64,000 bases of DNA from Malus domestica (GCF_042453785.1 NC_091669.1:18335001-18399000), one strand, 5' to 3'. Counted from the stretch's first letter, positions 1 to 10,117 are shown. Made by a program: numbers and translations. Notes: generated by a model not told the origin, from the sequence alone.

Positions 1-276
1 GCATTAGTCAATATGCTACTCATGCCAATCTTAATTGTGTGTTTTGTGAATCTGAGTTGGAGTCTCACTCACACCTTTTGTTTGAGTGCTCTTATAGTGA
101 AGGTCTTTGACGGCATGTGTTGACGAGGTGTGGGGTTCCCTAGCTCCACCCTCCTTGGCCTTCTTTTGTGGAGTATGTAGCAGCCCAGTGGTGGGGGAAA
201 ATCTCTTCCCATGGTGGTTAGAAAACTCTCGTTAGCAACCACTGTGTACTGCATATGGTGTGAGCGGAATAATCAT
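1..276 (+). mobile_element. LINE 3' fragment, upstream half (zf-RVT end)
   Basis: The forward translation contains CVFCESELESHSHLFFEC, the Cys/His pattern of the zinc-binding domain (zf-RVT) near the end of plant LINE ORF2, followed by a stretch ending CIWCERNNH. The reading breaks at 276, where an LTR retrotransposon begins, and resumes at 10118. The fragment is cut by the window edge and carries frame breaks. It is a dead non-LTR retrotransposon remnant that served as insertion target. Confidence 0.75.
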
Positions 277-1380
277 TGTAGACATCGAAATTTCAGTGAA
301 ATAAATGTTAACCAATAGTTACAATTTCAACGCTCATGTGTCATATAAATTTCACACGTAGCGTGTGACTAAACGAAAAATCAAAATAAATCGGAAAAGT
401 CATCAAGCAGGACACGTGTCAACACCTGGCAGAAACGATTTATTTCATCTGCATATTATATTCAAAATTAGGCCTTGGAAAATTCTATAAATATAAGCCA
501 TTTCATTCATTTTAGAGGGAATTCATAACCAATTCAAGACCAATAGATGACCAATTCATATTACACCAAAACCTTGAAGCTCTGAAGCTCTGAAACTTTG
601 AAGCTCTCAAGCATCCAGGTTCCCGAAGAATCAAGAAAACCCTATTCGTTCTTCGTTCATCGTTATTCCATGATCAAGCCCCGACGGTCCTTGAAGAAAG
701 TGTTCATTGGTCATCATCCGTTCATCCTAAGATCAAGCCCTAACGGCCAATTGGATCAACAACGTCGACAAATCCACACATCCAACCGTCCTTCAAGATC
801 AAAGCCCAAAAGCCCTTGAAGATCCCTTCATCACCGTTATTCAAGATCAAGCCCAAAAGCCCTTGAAGATCCGCCAATCATTGTTCTTCAAGATCAAAGC
901 CCAAAAGCTCTTGAAGATCTGTTCATCACTGTTCTTCAAGATCAAGCCCAAAAACCCTTGAAGATCCGTTCATCACTGTTCTTCAAGATCAAGCCCAAAA
1001 GCCCTTGAAGATCCGTTCATCACTGTTCTTCAAGATCAAGCCCAAAAGCCCTTGAAGATCCGTTCATCACCGTTATTCAAGATCAAGCCTCAACGGCCCT
1101 TGAAGAAACGCTCATCCTCAAGATTAAGCCCCAACGGCCCCTTGAAGATCCGCTCAAATCCACCTTCAAAATCAAGCCCACGGCCCTTGAAGAACGTTTA
1201 TCCTTAGATCAAGCCCAACGGCCCTTTGGATCAATTGCACATCCACAAACCAATACCCTACGGAGATCGAATCAGATGATCAAATTTGAGAGAGATTGTA
1301 ACCCAAAATCATCAAATACAAAATATTATTTTGTACACGTGTTCTTGTCTCGTTTGTCGCAGGAAAATTTCGTGTTTACA
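277..1380 (+). repeat. 5' LTR (1104 bp)
   Basis: Direct repeat of 9108-10117, starting TGTAGACATCG and ending GTGTTTACA. A TATA-like stretch, TATAAATATAAGCC, lies at about 486-499. The downstream half (about 590-1220) is an array of roughly 47-bp units. The copy is 94 bp longer than the 3' LTR. Confidence 0.9.
830..1100 (+). repeat. 47-bp tandem repeats inside the 5' LTR
   Basis: Units read GATCCGTTCATCACTGTTC followed by TTCAAGATCAAGCCC and AAAAGCCCTTGAA. CTTCAAG and CTTGAAG within a unit are inverted copies, so each unit can form a small hairpin. Less regular units extend to about 1220. The 3' LTR carries about two units fewer. Confidence 0.8.
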
Positions 1381-1382
1381 AA

Positions 1383-1403
1383 TTTGGCATGCCCAGTGGG
1401 ACC
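1383..1403 (+). other. Primer-binding-site-like segment
   Basis: TTTGGCATGCCCAGTGGGACC begins three bases after the 5' LTR, where the tRNA-primed minus-strand start lies in LTR retrotransposons. It begins with TGG as such sites do, but I cannot name the tRNA. An ATG inside it (1389) opens the gag frame, although a later ATG at 1461 looks a more natural start. Confidence 0.55.
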
Positions 1404-1460
1404 ATCTCTACCTCTCATTTCTTTCTCCGTTCAAGAAATTCAAGCACACTTCCAAAATCA

Positions 1461-3948
1461 ATGGCATCAAGGAAGGCTCAAACTATTCCCACAACCGGCG
1501 CAAAGAACAAGAGCGTCATCGTCGCAAGTGGTGTCACTTTGGGCATCACGACTCGAAGCAAGGCAAGAGCTACTTTTGCCGCCTCTTTCACCTCTGCATC
1601 AACTCTGCCAAGGGAACAAGAGCACCCAAGGCACGAGCCAGTGATCACCTTAGCCTCACTAAGGGCACCAAGGGGGGAAAGCCCAAGGAAATACTCTGAA
1701 TCCATGCTCTCCAATGCCGATTCAAGCGGCAGTTCAGCCATGCAAGTCATGACCACTGGAGCAACTTCAATCAATGAGCAGCTGGCTCAGATGAATGAAG
1801 CAATCGCAAGGCTAACCCGAACTGTGGAAGAAAAAACTTCCAAATCATTGAACTCGTCAACCGACTGAGGCCACCGGACGGCGAGAACCCCGACCCAAAG
1901 GATGATCCACTAAAGAGAGGAGCTGGCAAAGAAGAGAAGCCTCAGGTGGAGAAAATCGATGTGAAGCCGGAGCCAGACCAAGCAGCGGCACTCATGAGAT
2001 CTCTTTCTATCCAGCAGCTGCAAGAGATGATCACCAACACCATCAAAGCGCAGTACGAATGGAGCTCACATACCTCCTTGTTCTACTCGAAGCCCTACTC
2101 CAAGAAGATTGATGCCCTAAAGATGCCAAGGGGTTATCAACCACCAAAGTTCTTGCAGTTTGATGGAAAAGGAAACCCAAAGCAGCACGTTGCACATTTC
2201 GTCAAAACTTGCAACAACGCGGGGACGAATGGAGACTACCTCGCCAAGTAGTTGTGCAATCGCTGAAAGGAAACGCCTTTGAGTGGTACACGGACCTAGA
2301 GCCTAATTCCATCAACAACTGGGAGCAACTGGAAAGAGAATTCCTTAATCGCTTCTACAGCACCCGCCATACTATAAGCATGTTGGAGCTGACAGGTACG
2401 AAGCAATGGAAAGATGAGCCAGTCGTGGACTACATCAACCGATGGGGCACTCTAAGTCTTGACTACAAAGACAGACTTTCGAAGACCTCCTCGATCGAGA
2501 TGTGTGTTCAAGGCATGCAGTGGGGATTACACTACATCCTTCAAGGCATGCAGTGGGGATTACACTACATCCTTCAAGGCATCAAACCACGGACCTTTAA
2601 GGAGTTAGCCACCCGCGCCCATGACATGGAGTTGAGCATCGCCCATCATGGGAAGAAAGAACCGATCGCCGACTACAAGAACGACAAAGCTCTTGGGACA
2701 AAGGTGGAGAATGCTGCGTGGAAATCCACCAAGAAAGCAATGACGGTCAACACAGCTCCCGTCAAAATCTCTACACGAGGCAAGGTGATTCAAGCCGAAG
2801 CTTTTCGTAATCAAGAGATGCGTAAACGTACTTTGAAGGAGCTCGAGGATAAGACTTATCCATTCCCCGACTCTGATATGGTTGCCATGTTGAAAGACTT
2901 GATTGACAAAAAGGTGATCGACCTACCTGAGTGTAGACGGCCGGACGAGATGAATCGTACTGATAGTCCAAGGTACTGTAAATTCCACCGTTTCATAAGT
3001 CATCCAACGGAAAAATGCTTCGTACTGAAAGATCTCATCCTGAAGCTAGCACAACAAGGGAAAATCGAGCTTGACCTCGAAGACACGATTGCGGTACACA
3101 CTACTACTATCGTGTTTGGATCACTCGATCCTGTGCATCTCCGAAGCATGCATGACCATTCCCGTCAATGTTCAAGTCACACGGCACCTCCTACACAACC
3201 ATCACCGGGGGCAAGCAACCAAGATGCATCTACTAGTGATAAGGAAGGGTGGACATCGGCGACCTACAAAAAAACGAGGAAGCTAAGATCACAAGCCACA
3301 AGGCCAAAAGATGAGCCTAAACCCGCCCCTCGAACTTCAGTCTTCGACAAGCTGAATCATTCAAAACCTAGAATTTCGGCACTTGATCGCATCAGTGGTT
3401 GAGACCGAACTTCCATCTTTAAAAGGCTTAAGACGCCAACATTGCAAAGATTTGTCTTTGAAAGGTTATCAAAACCCAAGAAACAAAGCGGCACAGCTAG
3501 ATCTCCTCCGCAATGGTCGGCTGCGAACAGATTTGAAGAAACTAAGAAGCCTTTTAGAAACAGGAAGACAACGCCAAAGGAAGAAAAGCTCGACAGTCTA
3601 GCAGGAAAAGACGATGTTTAAAGCTTGATTCATTCAAAGATGAAGCGCCAAGCATCTTTGGAGGTTGACACAAAAGGACCACTGAAGGTAAGGAGGCGCA
3701 CCATCACCTACACCGGCCAATCTTCACGCCAACAATCCCAAGAAGACCGTACTGAAGAGGAGGCCCAAAAAGACAAAGAAGACGAAATCCCGAAAGAAGA
3801 CGTCACTTCTGGCTCTGTCAACTCAAAATTTTCACCTCAATCGCTGAAGGCATGCTCTAAAACCATGCCAGTCAAGCCGAGTGAAGTTGAAGGATGGACT
3901 CATGTCACTCCGAAGAAACTGCACAAGAAGCATATGTCTTCTCCATAA
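1461..3948 (+). pseudogene. Retrotransposon Gag-like polyprotein, broken
   Basis: Gag coats element RNA in cytoplasmic particles. The reading runs from MASRKAQTIP (ATG 1461) and changes frame near 1840. It then passes the typical plant Gag core ([18 protein letters not shown] near 2130-2190; [17 protein letters not shown] near 2255-2305), with a TAG plus frame change near 2250. It continues in one frame to 3948, interrupted by stops at 3400 and 3618. A Cys/His segment ([14 protein letters not shown], about 2980-3020) may be a degenerate zinc knuckle. A 33-bp in-frame duplication lies at 2512-2577. The C-terminal part (2800-3948) is basic and charged, where autonomous relatives continue into protease and reverse transcriptase. 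None of those enzymes follows. Confidence 0.8.
2512..2577 (+). repeat. 33-bp tandem duplication in gag
   Basis: Two identical 33-bp units (2512-2544 and 2545-2577) each encode [11 protein letters not shown], followed by GIK. The duplication keeps frame. Identical units point to a recent slippage event. Confidence 0.9.
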
Positions 3949-5080
3949 GTGCACCCATCGGCAAGAAGGCAAAGCAACTTTCGCCAACCTCCAAAGCCAT
4001 GTGAAAGTGTTGAAGATGAGGAAATTTCGACACAAAGATCGACCATGCGCGATCTCTCCTTCCTCGAAAAATTATTCAGCTACTCGTTCAAGGCTCCTTG
4101 CTATAAAGATTGCAAGGAACGCCTCTCCCGGATCACTTGACGAACACCAACGCTCCTGGTCTGCACGAGCATAAAAGGCGACAACAAACGCTCCTCGCCT
4201 GCACGAGTTGAAACTGCAAACGGCACCAAAAGCTCCTGGCCCGCAAGAGCATAAACTGCGTCGGCACAAAAAAAATGTATTTGAACTACGTTATGACTTA
4301 ATCTCTTCTTTGGAAAGGTACGTAGGCGACTCGAGCATTCAATTTCGAGTTCAGTCATATCAAAATAAAAAATAAATGTTTTATTAAAGAAGGTCAATTT
4401 TATTACAAATTTATTTTGTCAAAATATATATATATATATAATAAAAAATACATATGTTATAATGTATTATAAAAAAAAATGATGGTGGGCTGGATCGTTG
4501 AGGATAAAGCCCAATGACGTCCTCCTTCCTTGCACCCATACCCAACAACCTCTCCACCATCATGGAAGTGAAGGACCAAGTAAATGCTTCGACACCCACC
4601 AACACCAAGCTCCGGCACTGCGAAGCTCCTCTACTGATCGCGGCCTCGGTGAACAATGTATGGAGATCCACCACTCTTGAAGAAGCTTGCCCAAGCCCAC
4701 AACTTGATTACTGATATGGCTCATCCATTGCACTATTGGTTTGGGAATGACTTGGCCTTGGAGCTCACTGAAGACGGTTATGGAGCTAGCAGCAGCAACT
4801 AAATCAGAAGCACTCCAAGCTCTCTAGCATTCCGCTGCCAGCCGCGACATCTCCATCATCGCTAAGTCCGTCGCCAAAGAGATCGTCGCCTCCCCGCCAA
4901 TAATCCTACCACACGCCACGGGCTGGCCCAGTGCCATCATCATCCCCAGCTCGCTCGACGCACCGGATTCCACTAGCCCAAATTCAGGCCCAAGTCTCTT
5001 TCTTTCGAGCCATCACTCTTCCCTCCTTCATCTCAGCCATGAAAGCCACCGCAACCTCCCCTCCATTATCTCCATCATCT
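3949..5080 (+). other. Retrotransposon internal region, no recognised gene
   Basis: From about 4140 to 4260 a short motif (GCTCCTGGTCTGCACGAGC and variants) recurs about three times. A TA-rich stretch lies near 4425-4445. From about 4510 to 5030 the DNA becomes GC-richer, with proline, serine and alanine-rich short frames that may be host-derived, but I recognise no family there. Confidence 0.5.
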
Positions 5081-5290
5081 GAGTCACCATCACGGTCGCC
5101 AAACAACCCTCAACTAGGCCGTAACTCGGTGGGCAAACTCATTGATTCAAAGCGGACCTCCAAATCTAGGCTCGGCAGTGTCAGTCACTACTGTGTGCTC
5201 CACTGCGTCTGTCCTGTCATTGTCGTGAAGTTTCTCTGATGTGAAGGATGATGAAAGTGACGCTGCAAAGCAAGGTTGCCCCGTAATGTC
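5040..5290 (+). pseudogene. Universal stress protein (PHOS32/34-like) C-terminal fragment carried by the retrotransposon
   Basis: The forward frame contains SKRTSKSRLGSVSHYCVLHC followed by VCPVIVVKF. This matches the end of the UspA fold in plant PHOS32-type proteins, where the same block reads RLGSVSDYxxxHCxCPVVVVRxP. In intact proteins this part carries the ATP-binding Gly/Ser loop. The upstream and central parts are absent; a Ser/Pro-rich stretch precedes it. The frame stops at 5237-5239, and acidic residues (DDESDAAK) continue in another frame, as expected for a decayed tail. The orientation is the same as gag. It lies between gag and the antisense ORF, so it is internal cargo of the element and cannot make a stress protein. 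Confidence 0.65.
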
Positions 5291-5530
5291 TGAACAGGAG
5301 CGTAAGGAGTACGAGATCAACCTCAATGATTGCAGGCCCATGGTGCTCGATGCCCTATCCATGCTTTTCTCGTCAAGATCACCTCAGCAGTACCTGCACC
5401 AGTATCTTAAAGCTCATCGAGGTCCTGCTATGGCTTCTCTGTCCGTCACAGTTGCCCTGTTCTTTTCTGTCTACTCCCTCATCTTCCCTCGGTCGCCACC
5501 AGCTCTGCATCCTCCTTGCTCCATACCGTC
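5290..5530 (+). pseudogene. Unrecognised coding-like fragment in the retrotransposon
   Basis: The forward frame reads EQERKEYEINLNDCRPMVLD then ALSMLFSSRSPQQYLHQYLK, a soluble-looking stretch, and turns hydrophobic after 5430 before a stop at 5535. It abuts the universal-stress-like piece upstream and the 14-3-3-like piece downstream. I do not recognise the family; it may belong to a third captured gene or to the decayed tail of the first. Confidence 0.35.
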
Positions 5531-5535
5531 TGCAT

Positions 5536-5790
5536 AGCGCATCATGTCGTCGATCGAAGCAAAAAAAGAAAGGTTAGAAGAAAGAGGAACACGTGGTGTT
5601 CGTCAAGGAGTACAGAGCCAAGGTCGACTCCGAGCTCTCCAATGTCTGTGCCAGTATCTTGAGGCTTCTGCATCCCAATCTCGCGCCATTTGCGTCAGCC
5701 AGTAAGTACAAGGTCTTTTGTCTGAAGATGAAGGGCGATTACCACCGTTGCACCAAGTTCAAGCCTACCTGTTGCTCCTCCACCGCAGTG
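5536..5790 (+). pseudogene. 14-3-3 protein fragment carried by the retrotransposon
   Basis: 14-3-3 proteins are phosphopeptide-binding adaptors. Forward frames show [17 protein letters not shown] (14-3-3: RILSSIEQKEE.RGN), then after a frame break [16 protein letters not shown] and [13 protein letters not shown]. The last motif is very close to the family hallmark [18 protein letters not shown]. This covers roughly helices C to E of a protein of about 250 aa; both ends are missing. The invariant Tyr after DYHR is replaced (DYHRC) and the reading degrades soon after. Same strand as gag. Non-functional. Confidence 0.8.
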
Positions 5791-5799
5791 ACTATCGAG

Positions 5800-6362
5800 C
5801 ATGTGAGCTCTATGCTCCGCTCCCGGCTTCAAGCTTGACTCAAACTCGACTGTGCTCCGGGTCCTAGCTGGATCCGACATCAAGGTCACCCTCATCCTTC
5901 TCGTCTTCATCATCAAGGCCAGACCCTACATGGTTGTTGAAGATCCTCCACTGCATCTGCACCTCTGTCTCTCGGACTCGGCCTGGGTTTTCACCCACAA
6001 ATCCAACCTTGCAGAGCACCGTATATAAAGAAAAAAAAAAGTCATGGTGCGGTATGATTATGGTGGCCATCATCTAGTTAGTGGTGGTAGGGTAAGCACC
6101 ACCGAAAGCAGATATAAAAAAAAAATTTGAAAAAAAAAGGGATGATGGTAGAGGTACCATGTGAAATATATATATATATATATATATATGAAAAAAAATG
6201 TGTATATAAATAAATAAATAAAAGAGAAAAAAAAATGTGCACTGAATGAAACAAAGCTCATTTATTGATTTATCTGAAAAAATTACATAAATGTACATTT
6301 ACATGAGATAAAAAAATAATAAAAAAAATAAAAAATAAAATTTTTTTTATAGGAAGGGATCT
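5800..6362 (+). other. Retrotransposon internal region with simple repeats
   Basis: After the 14-3-3-like piece, GC-rich DNA without a recognised product continues to about 6025. AT-rich low-complexity sequence follows, including an (AT)n tract at about 6169-6190 and A-rich runs to 6350. This block separates the captured pieces from the 3' end of the antisense ORF. Confidence 0.6.
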
Positions 6363-7223
6363 TCAAGGATGATCAGGTGGCGTCTCAATACTCGGCGGAG
6401 CTCCAGAAGGTGGAGGCACCAGAGGGTGATTATTTAGAGCCTCAGTATTAGGCAGAACCCTAAGAGGAGGAAGCACCGAAGGTTGATCATTTGAAGCTTC
6501 ATTACATGGTACAGCCTTAGAAGACGAAGGCAAATGTTGTTGGAACAAACCCACAAACCTCTGATGATCAAGTAAAATCTGACTATCAGATTCTTGCATC
6601 TGGTCAATCTTCCTCTTCATGTTTGTAGCATAGTTATGTGCAAGCCTGTGCAACTGTTTATTCTCATGTTTGAGCCCTCTAATCTCCTGTTTGAGACTCA
6701 TCACTTCAGCCGCCAATGATTCAACTTGACGGGTTCGAGCAAATAGGTGTTGGGCCATATTAGACACATAACATGCACACTGCACACTGAGAGCCAGAGA
6801 ATACTTAACAGCCAACTCATCAGACCGTTTGGAAAACAATCTGTTATCTTTGGGAATGACAAAGTTCTGGGCCACCACCGCAACGGTCATATCATTCTTC
6901 ATCACCGAGTCCCCAACGGTAAGAGGACCAGTAGGGGATATGAAGGATGGGGGCCATATGTTGTTTGCAGAAGGCGGGACCGCCTCTTCACCAAGGTTCA
7001 ATTTAAAACAACGGTCGGAGGGGCCAGACATTTTCAAAGGCGTTGAAAGAAAGAAGAGGTCGGACAAGTCAAGATCGTAGAAGTGCAAAAGGGGAGTTTC
7101 TACAGGCAGAAATTCAAGTGTGCTTTGAAACGTCTTGCGTACTTCTATAAAAATCAGCACTCGACGGGATTTCAGAGATCGAAGAGACGAACTCAAAAAT
7201 CGAAGAGACGCTAACTTTCTCAA
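6363..7223 (-). CDS. Antisense coiled-coil ORF of the LTR retrotransposon
   Basis: Open for 286 codons on the strand opposite gag. An internal ATG at 7031 (MSGPSDRCFK) is a more likely start, giving about 222 aa, because the first 64 residues look like translated leader. Residues about 130-160 are helical. Residues about 165-212 (RTRQVESLAAEVMSLKQEI onward) have heptad spacing typical of a coiled coil. The tail from about 230 is Pro/Ser-rich with an imperfect repeat (roughly LPPLRVLPNTEALNNHP, then VPPPSGAPPSIETPPDHP). No enzymatic motif is present. It is intact although gag is broken. I recall close relatives as hypothetical proteins in Rosaceae genomes. Backward ORFs occur in some Tat-lineage gypsy elements; their role is unknown, and regulation of the element or of gag mRNA is speculation. 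Confidence 0.65.
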   Translation of the reverse strand: MRKLASLRFLSSSLRSLKSRRVLIFIEVRKTFQSTLEFLPVETPLLHFYDLDLSDLFFLSTPLKMSGPSDRCFKLNLGEEAVPPSANNIWPPSFISPTGPLTVGDSVMKNDMTVAVVAQNFVIPKDNRLFSKRSDELAVKYSLALSVQCACYVSNMAQHLFARTRQVESLAAEVMSLKQEIRGLKHENKQLHRLAHNYATNMKRKIDQMQESDSQILLDHQRFVGLFQQHLPSSSKAVPCNEASNDQPSVLPPLRVLPNTEALNNHPLVPPPSGAPPSIETPPDHP

Positions 7224-7560
7224 AAGCTGGGCTTACTCAGAAACCACGGGCCAATCTTCTTTTCCAGATTTGTCCGCACTTGTCACATGCAACCTCTGCA
7301 TTCGACGGAGTTCACAAATCGAAGAGGCAAGCCCAGAAATCGGAGAGGCACTTGCTTTTCCAGACGCGTCAACACCCGTCACACGCAAACTCAGCTTTGC
7401 GGAAATCACAGGCAATTTTTCGAAGTGCCGATCCCAGATATCGAAGAGGCGCTAGTCTTTCAGCCTCGTCAACACCTGTCACATGCACACTCAGCTTGGT
7501 AAAAATTACGGACAATTTGTCGAAGATTTCTGATGAAGAAGAAAGCACGTGAAGCCATAC
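7224..7560 (-). repeat. Diverged tandem repeats upstream of the antisense ORF
   Basis: Segments combining GAAGAGGC, CGTCAACACCTGTCACATGC and CTCAGCTT recur at roughly 100-bp spacing (about 7260-7360, 7355-7440, 7445-7530). They lie where the promoter and leader of the antisense ORF would be. No TATA box is obvious to me. Confidence 0.5.
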
Positions 7561-8540
7561 TGATCAATCACTCAATGGTTGCCGACACGAGTGAAAGAAT
7601 AGTACCTCTACAGGTATTAAAGAACTTCCTATAACTGTCCACCTTCACCCTCTATAGCAAGGTAGACATACTCAACCTTTCTTCATCTCTGAGAATGCAT
7701 TTCCAACAAACCCTCTCAAGTCACTCAATGTTCCTTATTCCTTGGGGTACCTCTGCAAACAAATGACACCAAAGCAAAAGTATCTCATATCACCAGGGTA
7801 GAAAGCAAGAGTATCTCATATCATGCGATCTCCCTGTCCTTTCCTTTGTCCTTGTTCTTACCTGCAAAGACAAGGATAAAGAAAGCAATATGCCAGAACC
7901 TCCACTCAAACTCGGGTAAGGAATCGACTACCTGAAACCTTTGCCTGGTTGCTTACCTGGCATTGCTCTCGAGTACTCGTCTTCCACTGCTGTTGTACTT
8001 TCAAAGAAGTTGCCACATCTGCCTAGAGAACAAATAAGGCAAGTGAAAATGATATCTAGCAGCATATGGAGACAACGTGCAGAAGAAACAAGCAGAGAAG
8101 AATGCAGCCTGCACAATCAACTCAGCAGAAGGAGTTTGAGCTGAGGAACTCGAGAAAATGCCACATTCTGCCAGAAGAATAGATAAGGCAAGGGAAAATG
8201 ATACATTGAAACATGTGGAGACAAGCACAACAAAGCACGTGCCGATTCATCCGCTACTTCTTCAAAATCAAAAGTATCTCATATCATCAGGGTTGCAATC
8301 ACTCTGGGTGGAGGATTCGTTTTGACCCTCAAATTCTTGGGTCGACTCGCTAGGCGTTGTGGGCTACACGTGCCAATTCACCACCCTTGAATCAAATCCT
8401 TAAAGATCAAGTCACCAACTGGAAGAAGAGCCCATCAATCTTGAAAATCATACCGTTGACCAAACTGCTCAGGTGTGAATTAGAAAGATTGAACAAAGCA
8501 ACAAGTCGTCACCTTCACCTCGTGCCTGCTTGCCATGTGT
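7560..8540 (+). other. Retrotransposon 3' internal non-coding region
   Basis: No recognised coding sequence. A roughly 100-bp module occurs twice (about 8008-8080 and 8158-8225), with shared GCCACAT..GCC, AGAA.A.ATAAGGCAAG and AAAATGATA motifs. CAAAAGTATCTCATATCA recurs near 7780, 7808 and 8270. The sequence is probably untranslated element RNA. Confidence 0.5.
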
Positions 8541-8544
8541 TCGA

Positions 8545-9020
8545 GTCAACCTTCAAGAATCAAACCTCAACGGCCCTTGAAGAAATCTCCAGCCAAATTC
8601 AAGATCAAGCCTCGACGGCCCTTGAGGAAATCACGAGTCCGATTTAAGATCAAGCGTCCACCACTCTTAAATCAAATCCAGTTCAAGAATAAGCTGTGGA
8701 AAGTCAACAATTGGAGGAATCCACAAAATCCTCCAACCCAGTTCAAGATCAAAGCTGTGGAAAGTCAACAAGCGCAAAAACAAATACGTGCCAATTCATC
8801 CACTACCAAAGCCAAAGATCCTCTACCACACGAAGCTCCTTGTGGTCCAATTTCAACCTTCAAGATCAAGCCTCGACGGCCCTTGAAGAAATTTCAAACA
8901 AAGTTCAAGAACAAGCCTCAACGGCCTTTGAAGAAACTTTCAGCCCAATTCAAGATCAAGCCTCAACGGCCCTTGAAGAAATCTCTAGCCTAATTCAAGA
9001 TCAAGCCTCGATGGTCCTTG
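8545..9020 (+). repeat. 45-bp tandem repeats before the 3' LTR
   Basis: Units of TTCAAGATCAAGCCTC, AACGGCCCTTGAAGAA and a variable ATCTCCAGCC segment recur about every 45 bp. They occur in two blocks around 8550-8650 and 8855-9020, separated by a stretch with a related GTGGAAAGTCAACAA repeat. One forward frame reads as a 15-residue peptide repeat (QDQASTALEEISSxI). The core also occurs in the LTR repeats. Confidence 0.75.
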
Positions 9021-9093
9021 GATCGACATCTACAATAAGGGACTTCAAAACGCATCTCCTACACGCGACAAGCACATGTATATGATGCGCCTT

Positions 9094-9103
9094 GAAGTGG
9101 GGG
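9094..9103 (+). other. Polypurine tract
   Basis: GAAGTGGGGG ends four bases before the 3' LTR, the expected site for plus-strand priming in LTR retrotransposons. Confidence 0.75.
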
Positions 9104-9107
9104 CATT

Positions 9108-10117
9108 TGTAGACATCGAAATTTCGGTGAAATAAATGTTGACCAATAGTTACAATTTCAACGCTCACGTGTCATATAAATTTTACACGTAGCGTGTGAC
9201 TAAACGAAAAATCAAAATAAATAAGAAAAGTCATCAAGCAGGACACGTGTCAACACCTGGCAGAAACGATTTATTTCATCTGCATATTATATTCAAAATT
9301 AGGCCTTGGAAAATTCTATAAATATAAGCCATTTCATTCATTTTAGAGGGAATTCATAACCAATTCAAGACCAATAGATGACCAATTCATATTACATCAA
9401 AACCTTGAAGCTTTGAAGCTCTGAAACTCCAAAGCTCTCAAGCATCCAGGTTCCCGAAGAATCAAGAAAGCCCTCTTCGTTCTTCGTTCATCATTCTTCC
9501 ATGATCAAGCCCCGACGGCCCTTGAAAAAAGTGTTCATCGGTCATCATCTGTTCATCCTAAGATCAAGCCACAACGGTCCTTTGGATCAACAACGTCGAC
9601 AAATCCACACATCCAACCGTCCTTCAAGATCAAAGCCTAAAAGCCCTTGAAGATCCGTTCATCACCGTTATACAAGATCAAGCCCAAAAGCCCTTGAATA
9701 TCCGTCAATCATTGTTCTTCAAGATCAAAGCCCAAAAACCCTTGAAGATCCGTTCATCACTGTTCTTCAAGATTAAGCCCAAAAGCCCTTGAAGATCCGT
9801 TCATCACCGTTATTCAAGATCAAGCCTCAACGGCCCTTGAAGAAACGCTCATCCTCAAGATTAAGCCCCAATGGCTCCTTGAAGATACGCTCAAATCCAC
9901 CTTCAAGATCAAGCCCACGGCCCTTGAAGAACGTTCATCCTTAGATCAAGCCCAACGACCCTTTGGATCAATCACACATCCACAAATCAATACCCTACAG
10001 AGATCGAATCAGAGGATTAAATTTGAGAAAGATTGTAACCCAAAATCATCAAATACAAAATATTATTTTGTACACGTGTTCTTGTCTCGTTTGTCGCAGG
10101 AAAATTTCGTGTTTACA
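9108..10117 (+). repeat. 3' LTR (1010 bp)
   Basis: Second copy of the 277-1380 repeat with the same TG..CA ends and scattered substitutions. It has about two fewer 47-bp units, which accounts for the 94-bp length difference. The target duplication ATCAC follows directly. Confidence 0.9.

Larger units (their letters stand above)
277..10117 (+). mobile_element. Non-autonomous LTR retrotransposon, gag-only, with host gene fragments and an antisense ORF
   Basis: Two similar long terminal repeats (277-1380 and 9108-10117), both starting TGTAGACATCG and ending GTGTTTACA, bracket about 7.7 kb. Flanks are ATCAT (272-276) and ATCAC (10118-10122), a 5-bp target duplication with one mismatch inside a LINE. 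A primer-binding-like site follows the first LTR and a purine tract (9094-9103) precedes the second. Inside are a broken Gag frame, degraded host-gene pieces (4.5-6.0 kb), an antisense coiled-coil ORF (7223-6363) and repeat-rich non-coding DNA. No protease, reverse transcriptase, RNase H or integrase is visible, so it would need enzymes from an autonomous relative. Backward ORFs are known in the Tat lineage of Ty3/gypsy elements (for example Grande); assigning this element to that lineage is an inference. Confidence 0.9.

Noticed and set aside
1389..1868. Gag starting at the ATG inside the primer-binding-like site
   Set aside because: The first 24 codons overlap the primer-binding region and read as leader; the ATG at 1461 (MASRKAQTIP) is more natural. 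Kept as a note only.
8357..9085. Forward frames with a 15-residue QDQASTALEEISS repeat taken as a protein gene
   Set aside because: The peptide repeat is a by-product of the 45-bp DNA array. Similar open stretches occur in more than one frame and no start or domain supports translation.
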